64,000 bases of DNA from Amylostereum areolatum. Lineage: Eukaryota; Basidiomycota; Agaricomycetes; Russulales; Stereaceae. The notes below the pieces were generated by a model. That model was not told the origin of the DNA. It saw only the letters and a list, made by a program, of their open reading frames with translations, and made no database searches. This document shows positions 10,511 through 20,836 of the stretch, in pieces. Location: positions 203,574-267,573 of the forward strand of contig SAXG01000014.1 of assembly GCA_012932865.1 (NCBI GenBank), given 5' to 3'. Position 1 is the stretch's first letter, and each line of letters starts with the position of its first letter. Position numbers and translations under genes: made by a program.

Positions 10511-10769
10511 ACGCGTTGTCGGTACGCGTCATCGTTTCCTTTGACCATCGTAAACGCGTCGCCAACTAGTCTCGGCTCCAGACGTTTTCCCACTCGAACC
10601 GGCGCGCAAGGACTCGTGGAACGTCTGGGGCATTTCGTCAATGAAATGCACATCGGTGACAGGCTGTCACAGGGGTTGATGTTAGTAAGCGATACACGTG
10701 ATGATACGCGTCCTCGACGCGTTGAATATAATGTAATGTTGAGAGCGTCAGCTGTTGATTTCGACGCGT
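10511..10769 (+). promoter_or_regulatory. Cluster of six ACGCGT (MCB-like) sites upstream of the helicase
   Basis: ACGCGT occurs at 10511-10516, 10524-10529, 10554-10559, 10706-10711, 10717-10722 and 10764-10769, all within 320 bp of the helicase ATG at 10828. In yeasts this hexamer is the MluI cell-cycle box bound by MBF, which drives G1/S genes for DNA replication and repair. Single copies occur elsewhere in the window (for example near 7232, 9326 and 10031), so the motif is not rare in this genome, but six in 260 bp is far above that background. Confidence 0.6.
10563..10661. repeat. Left inverted-repeat blocks of the helicase/DUF6589 cassette
   Basis: Three blocks recur in inverted orientation and the same order on the far side of the cassette: ACATCGGTGACA at 10650-10661 (right copy 16911-16922), a 22-nt block at 10620-10641 (right copy 16931-16952, identical) and CAACTAGTCTCG plus CCAGACGT within 10563-10585 (right copy 17069-17091). 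The spacing between the two inner blocks is conserved; the outer block is 82 nt further out on the right because of an insertion there. Confidence 0.6.
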
Positions 10770-10827
10770 CGCGTCGAAAATTTCTGCGAAGGACACTCCT
10801 CCACTCTATCGACCAAAGTCGCACCCA

Positions 10828-13800
10828 ATGGCTTCAACATTTCCTACTCTCGAACCACTGTACTACCCGGCCAGTGCGCCGGACGCCTCACCCAGCACAT
10901 CCGCGTTGCCTCTGCCGCCACCTCCGTCGTTGCCTTCAAGTCCCCCGCTCCCGAACACCGGCGGTAATCCTGTCAACTCGGAATTAGCGCAAGCAGAGGT
11001 CTTTGCGCACGCGCAATGTCATGATCAAGAACGTCGTCGCTCCTCGGAACTTCTTGAAAATGCGCGCAAACAGGCCGCTCCAAGATACAACTCAACAGAA
11101 GCACGGAAGAAGATGTCGGACGAATGCAAGGCGCGCTCGCAAGGGAAGATTGTACCTCATGAGTGGCAACTTGACATTGCAGAATGCCTCATTCTCGGTG
11201 TAGACTGTGAGCTCATTGCTGCAACCGGGGCAGGAAAGACGATCCCGTTCGCGCTCCCGCTGTTCTACCAGCCGAAGAAAACAATCATCGTCATCTCGCC
11301 GCTCAATGCGCTCGAGCTGGATCAGGTGCGTCGCTTTTTTCACACTTGCCGTGAGATCACGCTTCAATGCGAGCAACCTCGGATTGCAGGAGCGGCGCTT
11401 TCGAGAGCTCGGGCTTTCTGCAAAGGCGGTCAACGGCGAGACCTATAACGACGATGTATATAAGGTGAGCTCTTCAAACTTCCGTCCTGGTGCGACTCGC
11501 TGATTGCATCTTTTAGGACATACGGCGGGGCCGGTACCAGATTGTTATTACCTCTCCAGAAATGTGCCTCAAACATCCGGGCTTCCGCTCTCTCCTCGAC
11601 GATCCGTCTCGGTCACTAGCCAAATGCCTGGCTGCTTTCATCATCGACGAGGCGCATTGCATTACGCAATGGGGGGACAAGTTCCGCACACTCTTCGCGG
11701 AGCTTGGAACACTACGTGCGTTCGTGTCGTCGCGAGTTCCCTTTCTGGTGACATCGGCAACTCTCCCGCCCTCGGATCTGGCTGAAATTCGCAGATTGAC
11801 GCACATGCGGCGCCCGAATACCTACCATCTCAACCTGGGTAACGACAGGCCCAACATATACTGGAACGTGCGGGATATGAAGGCGGGCAAATCCGACTTG
11901 GAGGCGCTCTCGTTCCTTCTGCCTAGCGAGGGACAAGACTCGCTACAAAGAGGTATCATTTTTTTTGATGACATCCTGCTCTCCATGTACGCGAAGCGGT
12001 GGTTTATGGAGCGCCTCCCGGCACCTCTGAAGGGACGTGTAACATGCTACAACTCGCGTCGGGGGCCAGGGACCAAGGGAAGAGCGCTTCGACGATTCGG
12101 CGAGAAAGATGTCGACATTTTGTTTGCGAGTGAAGCGGCCGGCATGGTACGTCATCTTGTAGTAAATATATCTAACATGCCACTTGACAAACAACACTCT
12201 AGGGATGTGATGTTGCGGAACTGGACTTCGTGGTCCAGTTCATGGTGCCGGGTTCGCTATCCATTTGGTTACAGCGAGCAGGGCGGGCGGGATGCGGCAA
12301 GGATTGTCAAGCATCGGCATATTTGCTGGTTCAACCGAGCGTTTTTAGGGAGAAGGGGAAATCTACGAGGTTAGATGACGAGGAAATCAAGTATGTAAAG
12401 GAGATCGACGATGGTCTCCGCACTTGGCTCGAGACAGACGAGTGCCGCCGAGACGTGGCAGACGAATGCTTCAATAACCCTCCGAATCGACTGGGTACGT
12501 ACTCTACTCGCTACATGGTGGTCTTGCGGCATACTAATGTGCACATCCACAGCACCCGTTGGCAACTGCTGTGATAATTGCGTGGCACGTGCCGAGCGTG
12601 CTTCCGCATCAAACCTTCCAAGTCCGTCGACATCATCCCTTCCTCTTCCAGCCACTCCACCCTCTCATTCCCGAAACCCCTCTCTGGTTCTGCACCGCAC
12701 GCCGAGCAAGAAGACGAACGCGCATGGGAAGAGGCCGATGCTCGAGCCGCCCAAGGATTCCACTGCGCTCGGACCCAAAGCACGTCGAGATCAGGGCCTA
12801 CATGAGGTGCGTCTCGCTCTAGAGACATGGAGGGACAAGACTTGGGAGCGGTTGTATAAACGGCGTAGATGGGGCGCCGAAGCACTCATGATTCCGACTG
12901 TGTTGACGGCGTTCGCGAGCCATGCACGGTGGAGGACGATTGAGGACGTACGGGAGGCGGACTCGGTCGCGAGTTCGTGGATATGGCCGGATCGCCATGG
13001 CGAGGAGGTGCTAGAACTCATCAAGATTGTCGACTCAAAGGTTTTGGACGACCGTGAGGCAAAGAAGCAAAAGGCGGCAGATGAACGAAAGCAACAAACA
13101 GATCGGAAAAATGCAGAGAGGGCGCAGAAAAAGGAGGAGGCTCGGATAAAGAGGGCGGAGGAGACAGCCAAGCGCCAGGCCGAGCGAGCCGCTGCGAAGG
13201 CCCGACGTCTCGCCGTCTCGACTCCGATGGAGGGCGCCGACGCCGACTCTGTGTCTGGCATGTTCGAGTTGCACAACGAGGTACGTCTGCAGCGCTGCTA
13301 CGTCCGCGTGTATGTGTACTCACCTTTGATCCTTTAGGTTGACGGTCATAGCATCTTACATCCTCCTTGTCCCCGCCCGCGACCCCGACCGGTCCCTCGA
13401 GCTTTACACCATGAGAGCCCGGCACAGTCTACCCCGACGAGTGGAAGCCTTCAGACGCCAGCGCATCGCCTGCATCTACCGGCAGCAAGTGGTGCGCATT
13501 GGGCAAGAGAATCAGGCCGTATGTTTCTCACCGCTAGCCAGGGATATATTGAACTGACCGTTATTGATACAGTGTTTTCGACCTCATCGGCGTTCAACCT
13601 TCAGTACGATGCATCATTCCCTACCCCACCGCCTCGTACTCCATCGTCCACATCAGGTTCTGCCTATGACATGTCTCCCTTTGCCCCATCACCTTTCTCA
13701 TTCCCATCTACCTCAGCACCTTACGAAAATTCCATGTTCGCCCCGTCTGCCTTCATTCAACCTACTACTACCGCCGAGTCCACACATTTTCCCTCCGTCT

Positions 13801-13907
13801 TACGACCCCTACCCCCACCGGCCTTCCAGAGTGACAGACCTGTGTCACCTACGCCGGCAGCGAGACGCATTACGGTACCAGTGCAGCGCCCTGACCCAGG
13901 AGGTTGA
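10828..13907 (+). CDS. RecQ-like DEAD/DEAH-box DNA helicase
   Basis: Seven exons with consistent phases: 10828-11325, 11390-11464, 11517-12146, 12203-12494, 12553-13280, 13338-13518 and 13573-13907, giving 912 residues with no lesion. Motif I AATGAGKT lies at about 131-138, motif Ia ISPLNALE follows, DEAH is at 234-237, SAT at 271-273, and motif VI QRAGRAG at 425-431. The arginine normally ending motif VI is Cys here (QRAGRAGCGK). Two Cys-rich turns (GNCCDNC after intron 4) resemble the RecQ zinc-binding module. A charged Lys/Glu/Ala coiled coil and a long Pro/Ser/Thr tail follow. The canonical HRDC and winged-helix domains are not evident. It unwinds DNA by family analogy. It converges on a DUF6589 gene 84 bp downstream, which suggests that the two form one unit. 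Confidence 0.85.
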
Positions 13908-13991
13908 TTATCTCGAACTACTCAGTAGAAGTACAAATAAAGCTATGCATGATAAAGTACAGTACTCGGAAGTATCAAACAACTTCAACCA

Positions 13992-16724
13992 TCAGACATC
14001 TGTCCGTGAACCAGCAACGGGCTCGTTCTCGTCGTCCCAATCCTCTTCTGTTGAGCGCGGGAATGATCTTGACTCCCACCACCGCGCAAATGCGCCCCCG
14101 GCCAACTCCTTCGCACCCTCCGTCATGACGTCTTTCACGCGATCCCTGTCCGTTGGGACCTCCCGTCCCTCCTTCTCAACTAGCCACTTCTCGTCCACTG
14201 CGATTTGCATCTGCCGAGCAACATCCGCGTCCTTACTCGGCACAGTGTGCTTCGTTCCTCGCGACATTATCGTTTGGTGCTGCCACTTCATGTGTCGCGC
14301 GATGGCACGCCAGACGGGGATACCTGGCGACAGTCTTCCAAGTTGATCAAATGTCGCATTAGGGCCGATGGAACGATAGGTGACCTGGGTGACGGCGGAG
14401 GTGAGTCGCGCATGAGTTCATGTCCGAACATCACACTTACTTTGATATCCTTGATGAGCTGCTCTTGTGCTTGGTCGTACAGCTTGAAGTTATTCGGAAG
14501 CCCGGACCAATTGACCAACCAGCAGTACTTCTTAAGGAACATCCTGGAGGATCCCGCCACTTGTGAGTACTCCGCACATTATAGGATGAATGAACTACTC
14601 ACCGCGCGTCCGGGGTCATCTCTTTCTGTAGGGCTTGAATTAGCTCTGCAATCTCAATCTTGTACTTCGGATTACCGCCACCAGCGAACCGAAGCAGGAG
14701 ATCCGGAAGAAGATCCTTCATACGACCGACGTCCCCCGACTTTATGGCTTCTTGTAAATCGAAGTAGAGGAGGACGTCACACAAGAACATCACGGTACGA
14801 AACTTGACCTCGTCCTTTTTCTCCTTCTTCCTTGACATCGCTCCCAGAGCCACTCGCGACGCAAACTTGTGGTATATGTCGTTGGCCAGGAGGACAAGCT
14901 CCTCTGGGGTTTTCAAGGTGAGTTCGGCCAACGTCTCAACATCGGCCTCCTCAATCCAGCATGCCAGAATCAAGGCCTCACCGACGTGCCATAGCGCCTC
15001 GTCCAGGTGGTGCCAATGAGGGCCCTTCGCCTGCGTCTTTTGTAGTCCCTTGCGGTTCAGAAGGTCGAAAGCCCGCTGCAAGCTCGGCCCCACGGACGTC
15101 CCACGAAACTGATCAAGAATCGACGCCGCCAGCGCAAACAGCAAATGCAACCACCCGAACACTGGGAGGATCCAGTCAAGCCGCTCGTCACTGTTCTTGT
15201 CATCGTGGCGGAACTTGATCAGGCCACGGAGGCGATCCATGGTAAGTTGATCGCCTATAAAGGCAATCAGCCGCTCCCTCGATAGCTTCTCCCTTTCATC
15301 CGCGTCGTCCATCTTCAGCTGACGCAGCCACTTGTTCAAGACCTTCAAGTTTCCGTCGTAACTGGCCTCTTCAATATCAGCCGTCTTCAAGACATATAGG
15401 ACGGCTATATTTTCCGGACCGGACGGTAACTGTTCGACGGGGGGTGGGGAAGATAGAATGGGATCTCTGCGACTGCCATATGTCGACATCGCTGGACACT
15501 CGAGTAGAAAGCGGAGGATGCGGTCCTTTGTTCGTACCTCGATATGTGCGTCTCCTTCCGCCTGACCTCACAGCTCCCCCGCCAACATCTTCTCCAGGCT
15601 GAATGGCTCCTTTGCGCCCTCGCGACGTTGTTTCTGGTATGCCACATTCATCTCTGCTGTGAACTTGACGTGCTTTGGAAGTGCCCACACGGTCCCAGCG
15701 CATCCACTGTAGAAATGGTGATCCTTGTCGGATCGCATGGAGAACACACATTTCGGGATGTTGACATTGTCGTAGGTCATAACGCAGGTTTGCTCGCTCA
15801 TGACACTGACCACGCGTTCCATTGCGATGTCGGAGATCTCGTCCATCTTCTGCGTTGTCCATTTGATGCTCATGATCATGCCCGTCGCGTGTAGGGTGTC
15901 GAACGCACGAGTTGAAAGACCGCAGGTCTTGAGGTATATGGCCCACAGACCCGCGAGACGACTCCGTTTGTGGGATCGCGTGTACGACAACATTCCAAGA
16001 ATGTTCAAGATGACCTATTTTGTTTGTGAGTACGATAATTTATGGAATAGGAACTCCGGCTCACATTCTCGGGGCTCTTATGCTTGTTTCGAGCGGCATG
16101 TCGGCTGCCCCATCCTGCGGCCAACAAAATCTCCCACAGGTCTGCCGCGCCCTTATCCTCGCTGGCCAGGAGGGTGGCTAGTGCTGCAAAGTCCAGAGAT
16201 GTCAACGACTCAAGAGACATGGGGTTTTCTCCGGGGGTGAACAGGTTCGCAATTTTTTTCATGCCTTCGCGCACCAGCTCTTTGGCGCAATCCATAACAA
16301 AACATTTTAGTTCATCGCGACCTGCATGCGCTCTCCCTCCCGGTGGCTTCCACCAACGCTGGAGGATGAACGGGAGCTCCTTGCTTGTGAACAGGATTGT
16401 CCGCTGGGTCCGGATCACCGCGTCGCCTGTACAGGCATCGTCTCCCCAGCTGAGGGCATCGAGGAAGGTAGCGAGATTGAGGCCAAGGTTTCGGATGTGC
16501 TCACAGACTTCGTGGACCTTCGCATGTATGTCTGGCACGGCAGGGGGGGGCCTATAGAAGCGGGGAGGAGGGGGGTCTACATCCATATCAGAGTCTTCAC
16601 CATCTGAGGAGGAGGAGTCTTCGTGTTCGACGGGGAAGCCAGTATCGGAGTCGTAGTCTTCATCGGAAAATGTGTTGTATAGTTCTTCATAAAACGCGGG
16701 ACCTTCATCTTCACTGTTGTACAT
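13992..16724 (-). pseudogene. DUF6589 protein gene with a nonsense codon and a frameshift
   Basis: Exons: 16724-16065, 16014-14603, 14559-14441 and 14384-13992. The intact version would be near 860 residues. Recognisable DUF6589 features are TYDNVNI near the middle, then GDQLTMDRLRGL, then a PVFGWLHLLFA segment, and WLVNWSGLP with a following Q-E acidic stretch in the third exon. The N-terminus is acidic (Asp/Ser-rich). Two lesions are visible. A TGA at 15570-15568 interrupts one continuous frame, and a single C-to-T change from CGA would explain it. Exon 3 is one base too long to join exon 2 to exon 4 in frame. DUF6589 is a basidiomycete family of unknown function; the YDN motif in a conserved core hints at an RNase H-like fold, which is inference. 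It lies opposite the intact helicase. Confidence 0.75.
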
Positions 16725-16908
16725 GGGGAGTGCAGATGCTGGAGGGGATGAAAGGAAAGAAATTTATTTCACATAGCTCATAGGAGCTCTACATGGGCAA
16801 GGCGGACATGGCCAAACTCGAAATCAGCTCGCACAAGTTGGCACGGCCGACCGAGCCGGTGACAGGATGAGGCGAATGGTATGAGTAATAATCACCTGAC
16901 CGTCACAC

Positions 16909-17091
16909 AGTGTCACCGATGTACCGTGCCTTGACGAAATGCCCCAGACGTTAGGGAGGGAGTTGTGCAGGGGTTTTTTCAGGGGTAGTGTGCGCGGTGT
17001 CATACAGTCTCTCGTCATCCCATATAACCTCCTCCTCTGTGATCATCCCCTGCACAACTCCCTCCCTCACGTCTGGGAACGAGACTAGTTG
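16909..17091. repeat. Right inverted-repeat blocks with an internal hairpin
   Basis: This holds the inverted counterparts of the blocks at 10563-10661. Between the middle and outer blocks there is an extra inverted duplication: a roughly 30-nt segment at 16944-16973 recurs as its complement at 17046-17076 (core CTGCACAACTCCCTCCCT), with a 72-nt loop. One frame on the minus strand shares short peptides with the left copy (QLVS.PDV and NVWGISS), so the repeat could instead be a duplicated exon. Confidence 0.55.
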
Positions 17092-17259
17092 CCAACGATC
17101 ATCATCCACCTCCTTCGTCGTGAAAATTTCTTGTCCACGCGTGTAAACCAATCCAGGGGGATTAGAACACAGGTATAACCGATCTTCTTTTCTTACTTGT
17201 GCGATATAATCGAGTCTATTCCGGTATAACCCCACTAGGTTCTCATTACATGCGCCAGC
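16951..17259 (-). CDS. Small acidic protein frame running into the inverted repeat
   Basis: From the Met at 17259 (MAGACNENLVGLYRN...) an open frame of about 100 residues reads as a plausible protein with DRLYLCSNPPGLVYTRGQEIF, then a charged EVDDDRWQLVSFPDVREGV. It stops at TAA on the first bases of the right inverted repeat block (16953-16951). It could be a host gene cut by the element's insertion or a small gene of the element itself. Its start overlaps the divergent zinc-finger gene by about 10 bp, so at most one of the two starts is right. Confidence 0.35.
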   Translation of the reverse strand, partial: AGACNENLVGLYRNRLDYIAQVRKEDRLYLCSNPPGLVYTRGQEIFTTKEVDDDRWQLVSFPDVREGVVQGMITEEEVIWDDERLYDTAHTTPEKTPAQLPP

Positions 17260-17796
17260 CATCCGCACGGCGACGCGAGTCTCGGGCACGCGGCGAGCGC
17301 ACCGCTCTGGGAAACATCGACACGGCTCTAGACTGGTCCTGTCAATGGTGTGGAGTCTGGTGCGCTCGTAGGAAAAACGGTCCCACTCTACACCTCAAAG
17401 CATGTCGAAAGCGGAAAGCAGCCCTCTGCGTCAACTTGGCCGACGATCAGAAGATGGCCACGCAGGCCTCCTGCGCAAATTCTGCCTCGATTCCAACTTG
17501 TACGCACGATTTCTGGTTTCTGGTAGATTAAAGCTGACTACCCTCTAGCTGTGCTGTTAGGCGACACATATTCAGATTCTTCAAGTTCGGGTTCAGGCAG
17601 CGACACCGAGTCTGGCGCGGGACTGTCGACGCCAGGAGTCTACGCCGGCGACATCGTGATGGAGGAAATGGCGGCAGTGCCGGATGGGTTCAACAACGGT
17701 ACTGTCAGAAACGCAGTTTATGAGACCGATGAACCGCCTAAGTCGCGACGATGGGAGGAGCGAGAAGAAAATAGATTCGAGAGTGCCGGGGTCTAG
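17250..17796 (+). CDS. Small zinc-finger protein with acidic Ser-rich tail
   Basis: Two exons, 17250-17499 and 17549-17796 (intron GTACGC...CTCTAG, phase 1), giving 165 residues. The N-terminus is Arg-rich, followed by a C2HC-type finger: WSCQWCGVWC, then HLKAC 15 residues on, like single fingers of DNA-binding proteins. The second exon is Ser/Gly/Asp-rich and acidic. It may be a DNA-binding accessory of the adjacent helicase/DUF6589 unit, but it lies outside the inverted repeats, so this is only a possibility. A Gypsy LTR begins within a few bases of its stop codon. Confidence 0.5.
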
Positions 17797-17801
17797 GGTA
17801 G

Positions 17802-18122
17802 TGCAACGTGCGCTACAGTACCGTATGACGAGATGGACAGTCTGAGGAAAAGGGAAAAGGGATACTGTCCTTATATACAAGTGGGAACGATGGTGCGATG
17901 CAATGCAATAGTGGTGCGAGCGGGGGGAACAATAAGAAAGGAGTCATGGGGAGGAGGACGGAAGTCCGGAGCAATGATGTCATAGATAAGGATACGGAAC
18001 GCCGTTCGGAAGTCCGGGCAATGACGTTGTTGGAGCATGTGATGCGAAGGAAAGTCATGTGCCGTGATGCGTCGCGTGTACAAGGTCTGCAAATGAAGAA
18101 AGAAATGGAGCGATCCGTGACA
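17802..18122 (-). repeat. Gypsy-1 3' LTR
   Basis: The plus-strand right edge is TGACA at 18118-18122, next to the purine tract, so the LTR starts TGTCACGG on the minus strand. The other edge is placed at the TG near 17802 and is uncertain. The same sequence, in opposite orientation and about 90% similar by eye, begins at 63777. Confidence 0.7.
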
Positions 18123-20378
18123 TTACCCCCCCTTTAAGACGCGCTTTCGCCTGGAGCGCGATGTCATCTGCAAGGGTGGATGCGAGAAAATCGTCAAAGG
18201 AGATGCCGAGGGAACGCACAGGGCGGGGCGCATTTGGATGGCGCTTGTGGAAAGCATCAATCATGTCGGTAACCTTTGAGAGCGACGAACACGGGAGCCA
18301 GGTGTTTTCGGAGTCGGGATAGCTGGCCCACTTGACGAGGTACTGAATACCTTTCTTGTTACGAGTTGGTTTAGAGTCGACAATGTCTTCAACGTCGTAT
18401 TCTTCTTCATCGTCAATGAGGTCTGGTGGCGGCTGTTCATAATTTGGCCCGTGAGCGGCTGTCTCCTTGTACGCGGTGAGCAGCGAGGCATGGAAGACTG
18501 GATGGATTCGCCACGTCTTCGGCAGCTTCAAGCGATAGTTGACTGGGCTGATGACGTCAATGATTTCGAAGGGTCCAAATCGTTTGGCAGCAAGCTTAGC
18601 TTTTGGTCTCGTCGTCTTCAGGTTTTTGCCTTCTAGCCATACTTTGTCTCCGACGGCAAACTGCGTTGATTCACTGACCGTGTCGCCATTGTAGTGCTTC
18701 ATCAAGTCTGATGTGAGGGCAAGGCTGGCCTTGATCTCCTGTCGGACTTCTTCAAGTTGACGGAGGTGTTCTTCAACTGCGGGGACATTTGAGGACGGGT
18801 TTATGGATGGGTACATTTTCGGGAGGAAGCCATAGAGGACTTCAAAGGGAGCCTTTCCAGTAGCTGCATGGGTGCGAGAGTTGTGAGAAAACTCGAAGAA
18901 GGGCAACCACTTCACACAGTCGTCTTGACGGTAGTTGCAGAATACTTGCAGAAACTGCTCGAGGTTCTGGTTCTCGCGTTCGGTTTGGCCGTCCGTCTGT
19001 GGGTGATACGCTGTGCTGAGGGCGGACTTGATCCCGAGCTTCTCGTTGAGTGTACGCATCACCTGTCCAGCAAATTGGGGTCCACGATCCGAGATGATCT
19101 TGTCTGCTAAGCCGTAGTGTCGGTATACCTTATCGAAGAGAATGTCGGCCGTGCCATCGCTGGTGATCTTCGTTGTACATGGGGTGGTAACCACCATCTT
19201 GGTGAGGCGATCGACCACGACATTGACGGTGTTATAGCCTTCGCAGTCAGGGAGTTCGACGATGAAGTCGGTGGAGATGACGCCAAATGGTCGATCGGGT
19301 ACTTCGTTTGGGATCATGTCAACGTGGGGTCGGCTGCTCTGTGTCTTCATCGACTGGCAGGTTGCGCATCCTGCTACAAAGTCGCGGACAAAGACAGACA
19401 TGCCAGGCCACCAATATTCACGACTCACAAGCTCGTAAGTCTTGAAGCGACCGGGGTGTCCAGCCAGGGGCGATTCATGGTACATTTTGACAATGTCGCG
19501 TCGCAACTCGTCGTCTGCAGGGACATATACCTTTCCTCTAAACAGGACCAGGCCTTCTTCGTAGTTCCACTCTTGAAGGTTCTTGACAAGTGTACATGGT
19601 CCGTTTCGTAAGATGGCGTCCAGGGCTTGAACGACCTCGATGTCCTTGGTTTTGCAGTCGCGGATACGTCGTCGGAGTTCGACATCACCAAGGGAGGTTA
19701 CTGCTCCTGGCCTTGTTGCGCGTACTTGGAAGTACTTGGGGTCAAGCAAGACGCGCTCCTTGTTGTCGTTTTCAACACCATCCTTGTGATCGGGTCGTCG
19801 AGACATTGGATCCGGGCGGTGGGAAATTCCTGGTTTATGAACGAGCGAGAAGTCAAATCGAGTGAGGAATAGAGCCCAACGTGCCTGTCGGCGGCTCAGC
19901 TTCTGTGCCGTCTTGAAGTGCTCCAGGTTCTTGTGATCTGTCCAGATTTCGACGGTGTCGGGGGCGCCTTCGAGGTAGTGGCGCCAGGCTTCAAGCGCAC
20001 GGATGATCGCAAGCAGCTCCTTGTCGTAGATGTCGTAGTTGCGTTCCGGTTCCGATAGGGCCTTGGACAGATACGCCACTGGATGCCAGTGACCGTCGTC
20101 GCCTTTCTGCGAGAGTATACCTCCAGTAGCAAAGTCCGAGGCATCGACTTCAACGAGGTAAGGCTTCTTTGGGTCAGGCATGACCAAGACGGGGGAGGAA
20201 GTAAACGCAGCTTTCAGTGCGTCAAACACAGTTTGGCAGTCCGTCGACCAGTCCCATGTGCAGTCCTTCTTTGTCAGATCAAATAGGGGCCGTGCCACCT
20301 TGGAGAAGTCCTTGATGAAACGTCGGTAGAAGTTGCCAAAGCCGAGGAAGGATTGCACATCTTTGACCGTTCGTGGTG
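18055..20378 (-). pseudogene. Gypsy-1 Pol, truncated (RNase H, integrase, chromodomain)
   Basis: A single open frame of about 770 residues entering from the broken edge with TPRTVKDVQSFLGFGNFYRR, the end of the reverse transcriptase region. RNase H follows (VDASDFATGGILSQ, IYDKELLAIIRALEAWRHYL), then the HHCC integrase zinc finger (HPGRFKTYELVSREYWWPG...CATCQ), the integrase core with its D, D and E in STDFIVELP, SDRGPQF and QTDGQTERENQ, and a chromodomain (DVEDIVDSK...YLVKWASYPDSENTW). No lesion is visible within what remains. The frame continues past the purine tract into the LTR. Confidence 0.85.
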
Positions 20379-20836
20379 TGTCAGCAACGACTAGTGCGAC
20401 AGCACCAAGTTACGACACAGCTGACTAGAAGATGAGGACGACAGAGGGGAGCCGATCAGACACGGCGACAGACGAGGGAAAGCAAGCAAAGTCGGTAGAA
20501 TTGACTAGCTCGAGATAAGGAATATGTACAGCGAGAGCGAGCCTTATATACACAAGAGGAGAGAGACTTAGGTAAGCAACCAATACACGGCGATCAGTAA
20601 GCAGACCAAGTATAAGTAAGCAGTCGTATGTAAAAGAGCACAGCATGAGTCAGTATCGTACAGCATGAGTCAAGAGAAAGGAGTCAGACCCGGACCGAGA
20701 TGAGTCACGTGGGTCCGGGCGGGATATAGATGAGCCGGGTCCGGGCCAAGGTGGAGCCGGACCGGTGATAAGTCGATAAGTCCTAAAGCGTGTAACCGAT
20801 GTAAAGTAAAAAGAAAATTATAGACCGTTCATGACA
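20379..20836 (-). repeat. Gypsy-2 3' LTR
   Basis: It runs from TGTCAGCAAC to GTTCATGACA on the plus strand, so both edges are TG...CA with a TGTCA/TGACA inverted terminus. A purine tract (AAGGAAGGGGTGA on the minus strand) precedes it inside the element. It differs from the other LTR at only a few positions, mostly near 20415-20435. Confidence 0.9.

Larger units (their letters stand above)
17802..20378 (-). mobile_element. 3' half of a chromodomain Ty3/Gypsy retrotransposon (Gypsy-1)
   Basis: It consists of the 3' LTR (about 17802-18122), a purine tract just inside it (AAAGGGGGGGTAA on the minus strand), and the C-terminal two thirds of Pol. It breaks off at 20378, where the LTR of Gypsy-2 begins. 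Protease, most of reverse transcriptase, Gag and the 5' LTR are missing. Confidence 0.85.
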
